DNA of 62,747 bases from Candidatus Saccharimonadota bacterium (GCA_900555675.1 UNSN01000001.1:1-62747), one strand, 5' to 3'; positions 1 through 9,036 are shown, counted from the stretch's first letter. The notes: generated by a model not told the origin, from the sequence alone. Translations and numbers: made by a program.

Positions 1-1
1 C

Positions 2-1405
2 GATGGTTGTGATGTTGTTGTTGCTGGATATGTCAGTGCTGATAACGAAGAGAAGCCGCCCGAGTCGATTAAAAAAGATAGTCTATCAGAAAATGAAAAA
101 ACTGAATCTGTGTCAGAAAAACCTGCGGTTAAGTCGGAAGCGAGCGATAATGATGCGTCGATGTGCGTGTCGGCGGAAAGTAATGAGGCGAACAAACCGA
201 CGGATGATGAATGTTTGAATAGTGAGAGTACGTCGTCGGAAAATATTCCAAGCGCGAAAATAATCAAAGAAAATATCCCGCCGAAAATTAACGAAGAGCC
301 GGACGAGACTGAGGCGGCTAGTCAAATTAACTCGATGGACTCGGAAGATGTTGATAAAAAAGTAGACATTCATAAAGAAGATATGTCTTTTGAAAATCAA
401 GCTCCAGCTGTTGATAAAGAGGATGAATTGCCGAGAGAATTATCTATAAAGAAAGATGGCCATGTAGGAGATGAAAATGACATAAACTCTGCACTGTTTT
501 TGGAAGATTCTACTTCAAAGGAAGGTTTGGCTGAGAAAGTTATTCATAATGAGACAAACTCCTCGCCTGTGCGTGATTTTGTTCAAGTCAATAATGAAAT
601 TGATGTGGTGATGAAAGATGACAATAATAATGCGCCAGCTGAGACAGAGTTTAACGATGAAGCTGTGCGTAAAAGAATTGAATCTGTTGAATTGACAGAA
701 AATAAGAAGGATTTGCCAATTTTACCGCAATGTGATTTTGGAAAGCATAAAGTATGTTTCGAAGATTCAGAGAATATTGCTGTGGATGAAGATTTTGACA
801 ATTGTACGGTCGTGAATGAAACAGATAATATGGCGGATGATTTGGGTGATTGCGCAGAGTTGGGCGAAGAAGTTACGCGTGAATCGGAAGAATTGCCGAC
901 TAATAGACCTGAAATAATGGGACAATTTACTCCCGATTTGAAATTAGTCGATGATGTAATTGATCGGAATAATATCGTCGATAAGGTTGTGAAAAAACTC
1001 GCGAAAAAAGTTGAATTGGCTGAAGAATGTAGGGGATTGGTTACTACGGATGATTGCGATGAGGCAAAATGCTCTGTAAAAATTGAAGAATCGAGCGATT
1101 ATTGTGATGATACCGATAATATTTTGAACAGGGAATTAAATATTCCAGTTCTTCAAGAAATTCCTGTTTCGTCAGATAATTCATCGGAGGAAAAAGTTAA
1201 TTATAATTGTGGCGAAGATGATGCGAATAATACAAATATATCCGGCGTTTATTCGGGGATTTGGGCTGATGACAGTCCGTTGAATCCGGAAGATGATACG
1301 ACTTCGAATAGCTATGGCGTCAATATGTTTTTACCTTTAGCGGAATTGCTAGGTTTTTTGGCTATTAAGATCTCTTCGATAAAACAGGAAATAATCATAA
1401 GATAA
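2..1405 (+). CDS. Acidic low-complexity protein, 5' end missing
   Basis: The frame is open from base 2 with no stop before 1405, so the gene starts left of the window; the internal GTG at 110 is not a convincing start. About 467 codons are visible. The product is very rich in Asp, Glu, Ser and Asn, has no recognisable domain or catalytic motif, and looks intrinsically disordered. Near the C-terminus the composition changes to a hydrophobic stretch (FLPLAELLGFLAI, about 1326-1370) and then a short basic tail ending IIIR. I do not recognise the family. The abrupt change of character at the C-terminus, 65 bp before a reverse transcriptase gene, could mean that the original end was replaced by an insertion, but nothing in the sequence proves it. 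Confidence 0.6.
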   Translation, partial: DGCDVVVAGYVSADNEEKPPESIKKDSLSENEKTESVSEKPAVKSEASDNDASMCVSAESNEANKPTDDECLNSESTSSENIPSAKIIKENIPPKINEEPDETEAASQINSMDSEDVDKKVDIHKEDMSFENQAPAVDKEDELPRELSIKKDGHVGDENDINSALFLEDSTSKEGLAEKVIHNETNSSPVRDFVQVNNEIDVVMKDDNNNAPAETEFNDEAVRKRIESVELTENKKDLPILPQCDFGKHKVCFEDSENIAVDEDFDNCTVVNETDNMADDLGDCAELGEEVTRESEELPTNRPEIMGQFTPDLKLVDDVIDRNNIVDKVVKKLAKKVELAEECRGLVTTDDCDEAKCSVKIEESSDYCDDTDNILNRELNIPVLQEIPVSSDNSSEEKVNYNCGEDDANNTNISGVYSGIWADDSPLNPEDDTTSNSYGVNMFLPLAELLGFLAIKISSIKQEIIIR

Positions 1406-1469
1406 GAATGGGACATAGTATAATGTTTAATATGACAACAGGTGATACTATTTGGAAGATTGCGAAATA

Positions 1470-3032
1470 ATGGGTAAGCTTATCTTAGAATTAGAGCATT
1501 CTGAAGCTAGAGATTTATTATTACGACCTAATTCATATTGCAATTTTGATTTGCCTGCTTATTTTAATATGCAAAATCTATTAGACTGTGCTGATAATAT
1601 AGTAAAAAAAGGAAATTATAGAGATAGCAGCAAGAAAGGTCCAGGTTCTTTTGAGGGTGTGAATTATACGTTACTTGCTAACAAAGATGGCGCATACGCA
1701 TGGCGACCATATGAACTTGTTCACCCGATTCTTTATGTTGAGCTAGTGAATTTACTTACAGAGAAAAAGAATTGGACTTTTATTAAGAAACGCTTCGAAA
1801 GGATGCGAAGCAATGATAAGATTATTGCGATAAACATTCCACAAAAACCCGATGATAGCAAAGGAAACACAGAAAAAGAAGAGAATATAAATCGTTGGTG
1901 GAGCGAGATGGAACAGGCGTCAATCAAATTATCGCTAGAATTCAAGTATATTACTACTACAGACATCACAGATTGTTACGGGTCTCTGTATACACATTCA
2001 GTTGCATGGGCGCTTCATGATAAAAAAATAGCGAAAGGTAACCACAGAGGGCTAGATAGAAAAGGCGGGCTGCTAGGAAATAGTATCGACAATTGTTTGC
2101 AAGATATGCATAACAGACAGACAAACGGCATACCTCAAGGCAACATGGTGTCTGATTTAATTGCGGAAATGGTCCTTGGCTTCGCAGATATGTTGTTAAG
2201 CGAGCAGCTGAGAAAAGCGAAGATTAAAGAATATAAGATATTTAGATATCGGGACGACTATAGAATTTTCACAAATAGTCGTCAAGATGCTGAAAAAATT
2301 CTTTTAGAGTTGAGTGGTATATTAGCGGAATTAAATTTCAAATTGAATCCAAACAAGACGGTGGTCGCGGATAATGTTATTGACACTTCGGTTAAGGCTG
2401 ATAAGATTAGCCTGATTTTATCTAATTATGGAGATAATAATCTTGGACTACAGCACCAGTTACTTTATATAAGGAACTTCTCAAAAATACATAAAAATTC
2501 GGGAAGCGTAAATAGGTTGCTTGGGGATTTTCGAAAGCGTATAGAAGCTCTTAAGAATAAGCCCTTTCAGAGCGATGCGATGATTGCTACCGTAGTGGAT
2601 ATAATGCTTAATAATCCTCGGACATATGCAACTGGCGCTTCTGTGATATCAAAGTTGATATCGTTTGAGGCGGAAAAGGAACGAGGGGATATACACCAAA
2701 AAATTATACGTAAGTTTTCCGATGTTCCAAATGTGGGGTACTTAGATATATGGCTACAACGTATTAGTATTAAATTAGACAGAAATAGAAAATTTAACGA
2801 ACCTTTGTGTAGACTTGTGTCACGCAACTCAATTATTTCTATATTATACGGATGTCCTGTAATTGCAGATGGAATGGTGTTTGGTGTTTGGAATTCTTCA
2901 TGGTTGCAACTATCGTCATTCAGAGAGCTGTCTAAAGTTGGTTTTATAGACGAGACGGTTATTACCGATCTGGACGACATTATGTCACTTGATGAGACAG
3001 AAATATATATAATGGACAAATATGATGAGTAA
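1470..3032 (+). CDS. Stand-alone reverse transcriptase of the UG/DRT/Abi defence type
   Basis: Polymerase palm motifs are readable (numbering from an in-frame TTG six codons upstream): TTDITD at 169-174, then YTHSVAWALHDK, NGIPQG at 225-230, and YRDD at 266-269 with the two catalytic aspartates. LNPNKT follows as in RT domain 6. There is no maturase or endonuclease domain and no group II intron sequence, so this is not a mobile intron RT. The combination YTHS-AWALH plus GIPQG-IAEMVLG-D is, from memory, typical of the unknown-group/Abi RTs, several of which are DRT anti-phage systems that make DNA or protect by abortive infection. The subclass cannot be fixed by eye. The C-terminal ~230 residues match nothing I recognise. 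I chose ATG 1470 (GGAAG upstream) over the TTG at 1452. A TATAAT at 1419-1424 could be its promoter. Codon use is rich in ATA and AGA compared with the flanking genes, which suggests acquisition. Confidence 0.8.
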   Translation: MGKLILELEHSEARDLLLRPNSYCNFDLPAYFNMQNLLDCADNIVKKGNYRDSSKKGPGSFEGVNYTLLANKDGAYAWRPYELVHPILYVELVNLLTEKKNWTFIKKRFERMRSNDKIIAINIPQKPDDSKGNTEKEENINRWWSEMEQASIKLSLEFKYITTTDITDCYGSLYTHSVAWALHDKKIAKGNHRGLDRKGGLLGNSIDNCLQDMHNRQTNGIPQGNMVSDLIAEMVLGFADMLLSEQLRKAKIKEYKIFRYRDDYRIFTNSRQDAEKILLELSGILAELNFKLNPNKTVVADNVIDTSVKADKISLILSNYGDNNLGLQHQLLYIRNFSKIHKNSGSVNRLLGDFRKRIEALKNKPFQSDAMIATVVDIMLNNPRTYATGASVISKLISFEAEKERGDIHQKIIRKFSDVPNVGYLDIWLQRISIKLDRNRKFNEPLCRLVSRNSIISILYGCPVIADGMVFGVWNSSWLQLSSFRELSKVGFIDETVITDLDDIMSLDETEIYIMDKYDE

Positions 3033-3081
3033 AGTTGCGCGAGAAATCTTGCCGCGGGAATTGGAAGTGATAAATTTTTAA
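3022..3081 (+). CDS. 19-codon ORF overlapping the RT stop
   Basis: ATGATG at 3022-3027 overlaps the last codons of the RT gene and opens a 19-residue frame ending REILPRELEVINF. It is in the same frame as DUF167, which starts 6 nt after its stop. It could be a translationally coupled micro-ORF, or the severed tail of an older gene left behind when the RT was inserted. I see no proof for either. Confidence 0.2.
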   Translation: MMSKVAREILPRELEVINF

Positions 3082-3087
3082 GATTTT

Positions 3088-3309
3088 ATGAAAATCTCCG
3101 TACACATTAAACCAAACTCTCGCCATCGTGAGGAAGTTGTGAAAAATGACAATGACACATTGACGGTTTATGTCAAATCTCCAGCAATTGAAGGTCGAGC
3201 CAACGCGGCGGCTATTAAATTATTGGCAAAACATTTTAAGGTTGCGCCGTCCAAAGTTAAATTAGTACGTGGTGCAACTTCAAAGTATAAGATATTTGAG
3301 ATTGATTAA
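3088..3309 (+). CDS. DUF167 (YggU-family) protein
   Basis: A 73-residue protein with the family pattern: an N-terminal strand (KISVHIKPNSRH), the core PAIEGRANAAAIKLLAKHF at about residues 32-50, then the VKLVRGATSKYKIFEI strand. DUF167 proteins are small alpha/beta proteins of unknown role found in most bacteria, and the length is normal. No good Shine-Dalgarno sequence lies before ATG 3088, so translation may depend on coupling with the preceding frame. Its stop is 2 nt from the end of the convergent deacetylase gene, with no room for a separate terminator. Confidence 0.85.
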   Translation: MKISVHIKPNSRHREEVVKNDNDTLTVYVKSPAIEGRANAAAIKLLAKHFKVAPSKVKLVRGATSKYKIFEID

Positions 3310-3311
3310 GT

Positions 3312-4742
3312 TTATGGATAAGCGGCGCCCGGTGTCATATCGCCGATTAAATTTTGTACCGTTACGAATGAATAGCCTTGTTGTTTGAGTGAGTCAAGAA
3401 TGCAAGGAACAGCATTCACGGATGTCGGATGAATATCGTGCATTAAAATCACAGCTCCGTTGCGAGCGCCAGCGACAGCCCTTGAACAGACAATTTCGCT
3501 ATTACGATCAGCCCAGTCGCGCGTATCGACAGACCAAACAATTGCCGACATTCCGCGCTGACGGAACTGCTCCAAAACTGCCCGATTAAACGCGCCGTAC
3601 GGTGGACGTATGATATTGGGTTTGGTGCCGACGGCTTGGTTTATGGCGTTATTTGTCTGGTCAATTTCATTAGCGAGCTGCTCCGCCGAGACCTTATTCA
3701 ACTCTGGGTGCGACCAAGAGTGATTGCCTAATTGATGTCCGCGCGACTGCATACGGCGTAATGTGTTGGCGCGTGCTGAAACTTTGCTGCCGATTAGGAA
3801 AAATGTCGCCTTGGCGTCGTACTTATCTAATATATCTAATAATTTTTCAGTGTATGGTCCAGGTCCGTCGTCAAAAGTTAAGGCAATTGTTTTATTTGCG
3901 ACGGTGGGTGTTGGTGCTGGTTCTGGCTTTGGCTCGGGTGGCTCGGGAATATTGGCTAGTTTCCGAGCCGTTGGGTTTTGCAGATATTTAGAGACGGAGG
4001 AAATTGGCACGGTAATTGTCAATTCGCCGTAAGATGATGGCAGTAGCGACGCCTGACCGAGTGGCCAAGCCAACGCATTGCCATTATTGGTGATGATGAA
4101 ATTAGACAAAGCTTCTTTATTTATGATTTCGTTCAGGTCAATTTCTGGCTGCTGGCGTTGTTTGATGGTCTGAGAAATGCTATTTTTGGCAGCGGATATG
4201 ATTGCTTCGGCAGCTTCATCAGATTGTTCTGTAAAATCAGCCAAGCCGACAACTTCGCCAGATTTTTTGTCAAAAGTCCAAAATTGCGTCATTGATGCTG
4301 GATGTGCGCCGTTCATATCCTGCTTAATATTGACGACAATTGACAGCGCCTCTGAAGTGTTGTGCGTGACTTGATAGCCAATTGTTTCGGTCATTGGCTT
4401 ATCAAAAACTGTTGCCAGTAAAACCGTATTTTGAAAATCGCGATCAATTTTATCAATCGACTCGCTAATTAAGCGATTAATTTTTTCATTTTCCGTGATC
4501 GGATATTCAATTGAAACTTTTTCCCGTTTGTTATCTCTGGTGACGAACTTTGAGCGAATGCCAGAATATTTCGAATCGGCAAAATAATACTTTTCGTCAG
4601 AGGGCGCAGTCGTTTGTCGCGAGTGTGATTGATTGAGGAAATATATCCCAAATAGCCCTGCCGAAAATAGCAAAATCAAAAACGGTATGATAATAAATAG
4701 TTTTTTCGATTTTGGTTTTGCTTTTTTTCTTTGAATGCGCAT
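3312..4742 (-). CDS. Membrane-anchored polysaccharide (peptidoglycan) deacetylase, PdaC-like
   Basis: 476 residues in three parts: a basic N-terminus with one membrane segment (about 15-35); a DUF3298/RsiV-like extracytoplasmic domain (about 60-255); a Pro/Glu-rich linker (266-280); and a NodB deacetylase domain (about 284-470). The NodB motifs are intact: TFDDGP with D291 and D292, metal-binding HSWSH at 341-345, RPPYG at 379-383, and HDIH at 435-438. The family removes acetyl groups from GlcNAc or MurNAc of cell-wall glycans, often giving lysozyme resistance; this domain order matches Bacillus PdaC. The substrate here is inferred. Start ATG 4742 lies exactly 6 nt after an extended -10 (TGCTATACT), so the mRNA is probably leaderless. 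Confidence 0.88.
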   Translation of the reverse strand: MRIQRKKAKPKSKKLFIIIPFLILLFSAGLFGIYFLNQSHSRQTTAPSDEKYYFADSKYSGIRSKFVTRDNKREKVSIEYPITENEKINRLISESIDKIDRDFQNTVLLATVFDKPMTETIGYQVTHNTSEALSIVVNIKQDMNGAHPASMTQFWTFDKKSGEVVGLADFTEQSDEAAEAIISAAKNSISQTIKQRQQPEIDLNEIINKEALSNFIITNNGNALAWPLGQASLLPSSYGELTITVPISSVSKYLQNPTARKLANIPEPPEPKPEPAPTPTVANKTIALTFDDGPGPYTEKLLDILDKYDAKATFFLIGSKVSARANTLRRMQSRGHQLGNHSWSHPELNKVSAEQLANEIDQTNNAINQAVGTKPNIIRPPYGAFNRAVLEQFRQRGMSAIVWSVDTRDWADRNSEIVCSRAVAGARNGAVILMHDIHPTSVNAVPCILDSLKQQGYSFVTVQNLIGDMTPGAAYP

Positions 4743-4748
4743 ATTATA

Positions 4749-4754
4749 AGTATA
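4749..4754 (-). promoter_or_regulatory. -10 box of leaderless promoter for the deacetylase
   Basis: Minus-strand TATACT preceded by TGC (extended -10), ending 6 nt before ATG 4742, so the transcript should begin at or next to the start codon. Confidence 0.6.
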
Positions 4755-4837
4755 GCACTAGTATTTTGGTTTTGTTATTATTGATAATAAGTAGAGACTA
4801 GCTTGATCAAAAATTACAACAGAGAGGAATTTGCGGA

Positions 4838-5599
4838 GTGGAACTCGAGCCAATTATAAAAGTCGATAAACTTGTTAAGACTTATGGTGGAAATAACGTG
4901 GTCGACGGCGTGTCGTTTGAAGTTAAAAAGGGCGAGATATTTGGGATTCTTGGCCCTAACGGCGCGGGCAAAACAACAACATTGGAAATGCTGGAAGCGC
5001 TCAGGTCAATTGATGGCGGCGTGGCTATAATTGACGGCATAGATGTCGCTAAGAAGCCTAAGGACATTAAGAATATAATTGGCATTCAGCTTCAGTCGAC
5101 GGCTTTTTATGACAAACTGACTTTGCGTGAACAATTGAAAATGTTTGGTAGTTTATATGGTCGGACGGTTGATACCGAGGCGCTGCTCGCTAAGGTTCAA
5201 TTGACGGAAAAGGCTAAGAATTACGTCGAGCAACTTTCTGGCGGTCAAAAACAGCGTTTTGCGATTGCTTCAACATTGGTGAATAATCCGAAAGTGTTGT
5301 TTCTGGACGAGCCGACCACGGGGCTTGATCCGCAGGCGCGTAGAAATTTGTGGGATTTGATTAAGGAAATTCGCGACGAGGGAATTACGATTCTTTTGAC
5401 GACGCATTATATGGACGAAGCGGAATTATTGTGTGACCGTCTGGCAATTATGGATAGCGGTAAGATTATCACAATTGATACGCCGCATAATCTCATCCAG
5501 CAATTATTGGCGCGCGGTTTTAAGAAGGAACAAGTTGTCGAGCAGGCCAACTTAGAGGACGTGTTTATTGATTTAACAGGAAAGGCAATTCGGGATTAA
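4838..5599 (+). CDS. ABC-2 type exporter, ATP-binding subunit
   Basis: 253 residues with the full ATPase signature: Walker A GPNGAGKTT at 39-47, Q-loop near 84, LSGGQ at 133-137, Walker B FLDEP at 155-159, then the switch His in LLTTHYMDEAE. It powers the permease encoded 1 nt downstream. The family exports drugs, lipids or polysaccharides; the substrate cannot be told. The start is GTG 4838, with AGAGAGG 10 nt upstream. The C-terminal DVFIDLTGKAIRD ending is typical of daunorubicin/Nod-type ABC ATPases. Confidence 0.92.
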   Translation: MELEPIIKVDKLVKTYGGNNVVDGVSFEVKKGEIFGILGPNGAGKTTTLEMLEALRSIDGGVAIIDGIDVAKKPKDIKNIIGIQLQSTAFYDKLTLREQLKMFGSLYGRTVDTEALLAKVQLTEKAKNYVEQLSGGQKQRFAIASTLVNNPKVLFLDEPTTGLDPQARRNLWDLIKEIRDEGITILLTTHYMDEAELLCDRLAIMDSGKIITIDTPHNLIQQLLARGFKKEQVVEQANLEDVFIDLTGKAIRD

Positions 5600-5600
5600 C

Positions 5601-6719
5601 ATGAAAAAATATTGGATTGGAATATTCGGGCAAGTTCGCGCTCAGCAAAAGCGTTTCGTTCGAGATAAAATGGCGCTATTTTTCACCTTCCTTTTTCCGC
5701 TGATTTTTCTATTAGTGTTCGGGTCGGTTTTTAGTAATGATTCGACCAGTTTTAATATTGCAATTGTCAACAATTCGCAGACGGAATTTGCTAAAAGTTT
5801 CGTTAAAAATGCCAAAGAAAATTCGAAGGATTCGATTCTCAAAATTAAAGATGTTAAAGATATGAATGACGCGCGCGAAAAAATGAAGCGGTCGGAGCTT
5901 AACGGTATTATTGAGCTTCCGAGTGATTTTGGCGCGATAAAAAATAACGACAATCATCCTATTCCAACAGGCACTATGAATGTTCTTTACGCCAAAGGTT
6001 CTGAGCAGGCAGGTAATACGCTAGTGGCGGTGATGAACCAAATTACCAATAACATCAATAGTCAGATGGGTCAACCTGAAGCTCCGCTTAAAGCTGTTGG
6101 TAAGGCGGTTGGTGATGAGCAATTGAAATCGTTTGATTACATATTTACAGGGCTATTAACTTTCAGCTTAATAAGTATGGGTATTTTTGGCTTAGCTAAT
6201 CAAATGCCGGCTGAAAAGAAGCGTGGCTCGTATCGTCGCTTACGTGCAGCGCCGTTTACTTCTGGTCAGTTGATTATCTCTACAGCAATTCACTATACGA
6301 TTATTTCCCTGCTTAGCTTGATCATGATGGTTGTCGCTGGCGCCTTGATATTTCACTTTAATATGCGAGGCGATTGGGCGTTATTTGTGGTTATATCTGT
6401 ATTATCGGCATTCATGATGGTGGGAATAGGGCTATTGATTGCTGGCTGGTCGAAAAATGAAGACCAATCTTCCGCATTAAGTAATCTAATTTCTTTCCCA
6501 ATGATGTTTTTATCCGGCACGTTTATCCCGCTTTATTTATTCCCGGAATGGCTACGAAGCGTTGCTCAATTTGTCCCTATAACGCCAGTTACGGATGGTT
6601 TTCGGCTAATTATGACCGAGCACGCAAGTTTTATGGAAGTCTTGCCGCAATTTGGAATTATCGCAGCTTGGACTTTTGCAATTTACCTCGTGGCTATTAA
6701 ATTATTTAGGTGGGAATAA
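5601..6719 (+). CDS. ABC-2 type exporter, permease subunit
   Basis: 372 residues: one N-terminal membrane segment (about 22-45), a long extracytoplasmic region (about 50-185), then five C-terminal membrane segments. The LSGTFIPLYLFPEWLR stretch is characteristic of ABC-2 permeases of the YhgE/DrrB kind. It starts 1 nt after the ATPase stop, so the two are translated as a pair. No substrate can be assigned. Transcription probably stops at the small hairpin near 6756. Confidence 0.9.
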   Translation: MKKYWIGIFGQVRAQQKRFVRDKMALFFTFLFPLIFLLVFGSVFSNDSTSFNIAIVNNSQTEFAKSFVKNAKENSKDSILKIKDVKDMNDAREKMKRSELNGIIELPSDFGAIKNNDNHPIPTGTMNVLYAKGSEQAGNTLVAVMNQITNNINSQMGQPEAPLKAVGKAVGDEQLKSFDYIFTGLLTFSLISMGIFGLANQMPAEKKRGSYRRLRAAPFTSGQLIISTAIHYTIISLLSLIMMVVAGALIFHFNMRGDWALFVVISVLSAFMMVGIGLLIAGWSKNEDQSSALSNLISFPMMFLSGTFIPLYLFPEWLRSVAQFVPITPVTDGFRLIMTEHASFMEVLPQFGIIAAWTFAIYLVAIKLFRWE

Positions 6720-6755
6720 CTATTCAAGGATAGTGAAACAAATAGAAAAACATTA

Positions 6756-6790
6756 CGCTTATCGTAAGCGGGTGCTTGATATTTTTATCA
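6756..6790. terminator. Possible bidirectional terminator between convergent genes
   Basis: CGCTTA tcg TAAGCG (6756-6770) forms a 6-bp stem with a 3-nt loop. A T-rich stretch follows about 10 nt later on the plus strand; on the minus strand TAATGTTTTTC follows directly. It lies between the ABC permease and dsbA stops. Confidence 0.4.
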
Positions 6791-6826
6791 CGGGAGTTGC
6801 TTAATTCCGCGCGACAAATCAAATAA

Positions 6827-7543
6827 TTATTCGACGCCGCCGGCTTTAAGAATGCTTCTTAATCCGTTTTCGCCGCCGACGAATCCGCTGGTTTGATAGT
6901 CGTTAATAACCATATATGGCAATCCATTCACGCCAAGAGAAAGAGCTTTTTGGGTATTGTCATCAATTTCTTTTTGGTGTGGTTTTTTAGTCATACAATC
7001 GGAAAATTGCGATTCATTCATGCCGACATTTTTGGCGGAAGTCAGGAAATATTCCAGTGGAAGAGCAGGGATTTTTTTCGGCACAGCAACGTTTTTTACG
7101 CCGATTCCTTTATCAAAGTAATCGCTTTTAATGCGCGGGACGATATCGTGGGTGTACTGCCAATATTTATCTTGATCAGCAGCACAAAACGCAGCATGAG
7201 CGCCGGTTTCGGTATTGTTGGTCATCTCTTTTAATAGTGTTACCACGCGATGCTCATAGCGAACCTTACCTGATTTAACGTACTCATTTTTGAAAAAATC
7301 GGCGTTGGTTGCGGCTTCAACTTCGGCGCAAAATGAACAAAAATAGTCAGTATAATCAATGAATACGTTTTTCGCGTCAGCGGATCCTTGTGACATTTTT
7401 TCATTCCATGGTTTATTATCACCAATGTGACGATTCGGCGGGCGATTGACAATTCCGTAAATAAACAAAGCTACAATTCCCACGATTACAATTCCCGAAA
7501 GAACCCAAATAAGTGCTATGCCTGATGATTTTTGTCGATTCAT
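6827..7543 (-). CDS. Membrane-anchored DsbA-like thiol oxidoreductase
   Basis: 238 residues: a membrane anchor at about 9-31, then a thioredoxin fold with a helical insert. The redox motif is CSFC at 69-72, in the family context FIDYTDYFCSFCAEVE, and the cis-proline loop is NGLPYMVI near 210. It probably catalyses disulfide formation in exported proteins. Its start overlaps the stop of the upstream membrane protein by 4 nt, so both come from one mRNA. That membrane protein also carries a CxxC pair, which suggests a redox partnership. A second DsbA is encoded at 29.3-30.0 kb. Confidence 0.85.
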   Translation of the reverse strand: MNRQKSSGIALIWVLSGIVIVGIVALFIYGIVNRPPNRHIGDNKPWNEKMSQGSADAKNVFIDYTDYFCSFCAEVEAATNADFFKNEYVKSGKVRYEHRVVTLLKEMTNNTETGAHAAFCAADQDKYWQYTHDIVPRIKSDYFDKGIGVKNVAVPKKIPALPLEYFLTSAKNVGMNESQFSDCMTKKPHQKEIDDNTQKALSLGVNGLPYMVINDYQTSGFVGGENGLRSILKAGGVE

Positions 7544-8142
7544 ATTTTCTCCTGTTTAGATAATTCTGTGTACATAAAAATAATTTGACCTGATTTATAT
7601 AGCGAGAATAAACTGAGCAGTAAAGCTAACAAAAGGACTATTGTGCTGGCGATATTTGCGGCGGTAGCGGCGGCAGCTCCCGAGAAAAATAGGGTTACAA
7701 TTGGCAAGATTAGTGACGTTCCGCAGGGAACGCAGCCGAGCCCAATTGTTGCGGCAATTGATGCAATTCCGCTTAATCCGACTTGTCGAGATACAGTTTT
7801 TTCATTGTCGCGATTATTCTTTGATGTAAAAATTACAGCGGCGATTGATACACCTTGAAGAATCGACACCATCATAAGCAGCGCGCCATTTGGTGAAGTG
7901 AAACTTTGTTTGAAAACGTCTATAATCATTGAGCCGAGCATCGCGATTTTATCGAGGATCGACAGACGCGACATCATCAGTGGCCCATAAAAATTGGCGT
8001 TGATTGCGAAATAAATCACCATAGCAAAGGCGACGGTCGCGACAATTGTTATTAGAAAATATTTCGGCAAACCAAGCATTCTGCCGATTCCTAGAAGCGC
8101 TGATTTGATGGTTAGTTTGTGGTGCTTATCGTTGTAACTCAT
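7540..8142 (-). CDS. Polytopic membrane protein with a CVPC motif, probable DsbA partner
   Basis: 200 residues with about four to five membrane segments. Between two of them lies GLGCVPCGTSLILP (about 134-147), a CxxC flanked by small residues and proline, as in the membrane electron-transfer protein CcdA. I do not recognise the exact family. The 4-nt overlap with the DsbA-like gene and the paired cysteines suggest that it re-oxidises or reduces that protein. This is inference from context; VKOR and DsbB signatures are absent. Confidence 0.6.
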   Translation of the reverse strand: MSYNDKHHKLTIKSALLGIGRMLGLPKYFLITIVATVAFAMVIYFAINANFYGPLMMSRLSILDKIAMLGSMIIDVFKQSFTSPNGALLMMVSILQGVSIAAVIFTSKNNRDNEKTVSRQVGLSGIASIAATIGLGCVPCGTSLILPIVTLFFSGAAAATAANIASTIVLLLALLLSLFSLYKSGQIIFMYTELSKQEKI

Positions 8143-8178
8143 TATGGTAGTTGTGCTATAAAGTTTGCCGGTGTGTTA

Positions 8179-9024
8179 TTACGATCTCTTTTTTAGCTCG
8201 TAAATGACCTTTGTTGGCCATGGAATACTATCGATTTTGAAGTATTTTTGTAAATGTGGCAAATAGGTTTCATCGAATTCATTCTGCGACTGTGTTATTT
8301 TGTAACCGTGTGGCGCGCAAATCCATTTGTGAATAAGGTGGTCTACGATAACGTACGATTCTTTTGATTCGCGTTCAAGTGAATCTAGCCCCCAAACCGC
8401 GTGAAACATGATTTCGTAAATAGTTTGGTTATTTGCCTTGTAGGTGTACGGAGTGATAGGATTATCATTGTCATCGCAAACTATAGTAAGCATGCTAATC
8501 ACTGAATTTTTAACAAGCGCTTCGATCCATGTGCAAACTTCATCGCTAACATCCTCAGATGCTACTTCGATAGACGTGACTAGGTTTGGCGTCTCGCCGG
8601 GACCCCAATCACGGATGATAATGGTGCCGTCGGGCTTGAGTGCTCTATCTAGCATTGCGAACGTTTTAGTGCGCTCGGGTCGGGATAGATAGCTCATCAA
8701 CTCGTGAAATACACTCGACATGTAGATAATGTCGAATTCGTCTTCGATGTTTTCAAGTTGTTCTTTAGTAACAAAATTAATGTTATTTTCTTGAAGTTGA
8801 GATTGAACAATTTGTGAAACATCATAGGCTACGTAGTGAGTTCCTGTTTGCGCCACTTGTTTGATGAATTCTGGCGAGAAACCAGAACCGAAATCGAGCA
8901 GTTTAACGTTTTCACCAAGATGTTTTGCGATAGCTCCGAATTTGGATGGCGCTGTCTGGTTCATCCGCTCTTGATAGGTTTTGTTGGTATGATTTTCCAA
9001 GTGCTTGCTGCGAATTCGACCCAT
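8179..9024 (-). CDS. SAM-dependent class I methyltransferase
   Basis: The Rossmann motif I is VKLLDFGSGFSPEF, followed by HYVAYDVS (acidic residue that binds the ribose), DIIYMSSVFHEL (motif II region) and a post-motif strand in TIIIRDWGPGE. About 281 residues from the chosen start. The C-terminal 130 residues are unlike any methyltransferase lid I know, so the substrate is unknown. I prefer ATG 9024 to the ORF start 17 codons upstream because TATAAT ends exactly 6 nt before it and the longer form would run into clpB. Confidence 0.75.
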   Translation of the reverse strand: MGRIRSKHLENHTNKTYQERMNQTAPSKFGAIAKHLGENVKLLDFGSGFSPEFIKQVAQTGTHYVAYDVSQIVQSQLQENNINFVTKEQLENIEDEFDIIYMSSVFHELMSYLSRPERTKTFAMLDRALKPDGTIIIRDWGPGETPNLVTSIEVASEDVSDEVCTWIEALVKNSVISMLTIVCDDNDNPITPYTYKANNQTIYEIMFHAVWGLDSLERESKESYVIVDHLIHKWICAPHGYKITQSQNEFDETYLPHLQKYFKIDSIPWPTKVIYELKKRS

Positions 9025-9030
9025 ACGCCC

Positions 9031-9036
9031 ATTATA
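9031..9036 (-). promoter_or_regulatory. -10 box of leaderless promoter for the methyltransferase
   Basis: Minus-strand TATAAT, 6 nt before ATG 9024. It overlaps the clpB stop region. Confidence 0.6.

Noticed and set aside
110..112. GTG 110 as start of the first gene
   Set aside because: The frame is open to the window edge and no ribosome binding site precedes the GTG; the gene is better read as truncated.
1452..1469. TTG start for the reverse transcriptase
   Set aside because: ATG 1470 is in frame six codons later with GGAAG upstream.
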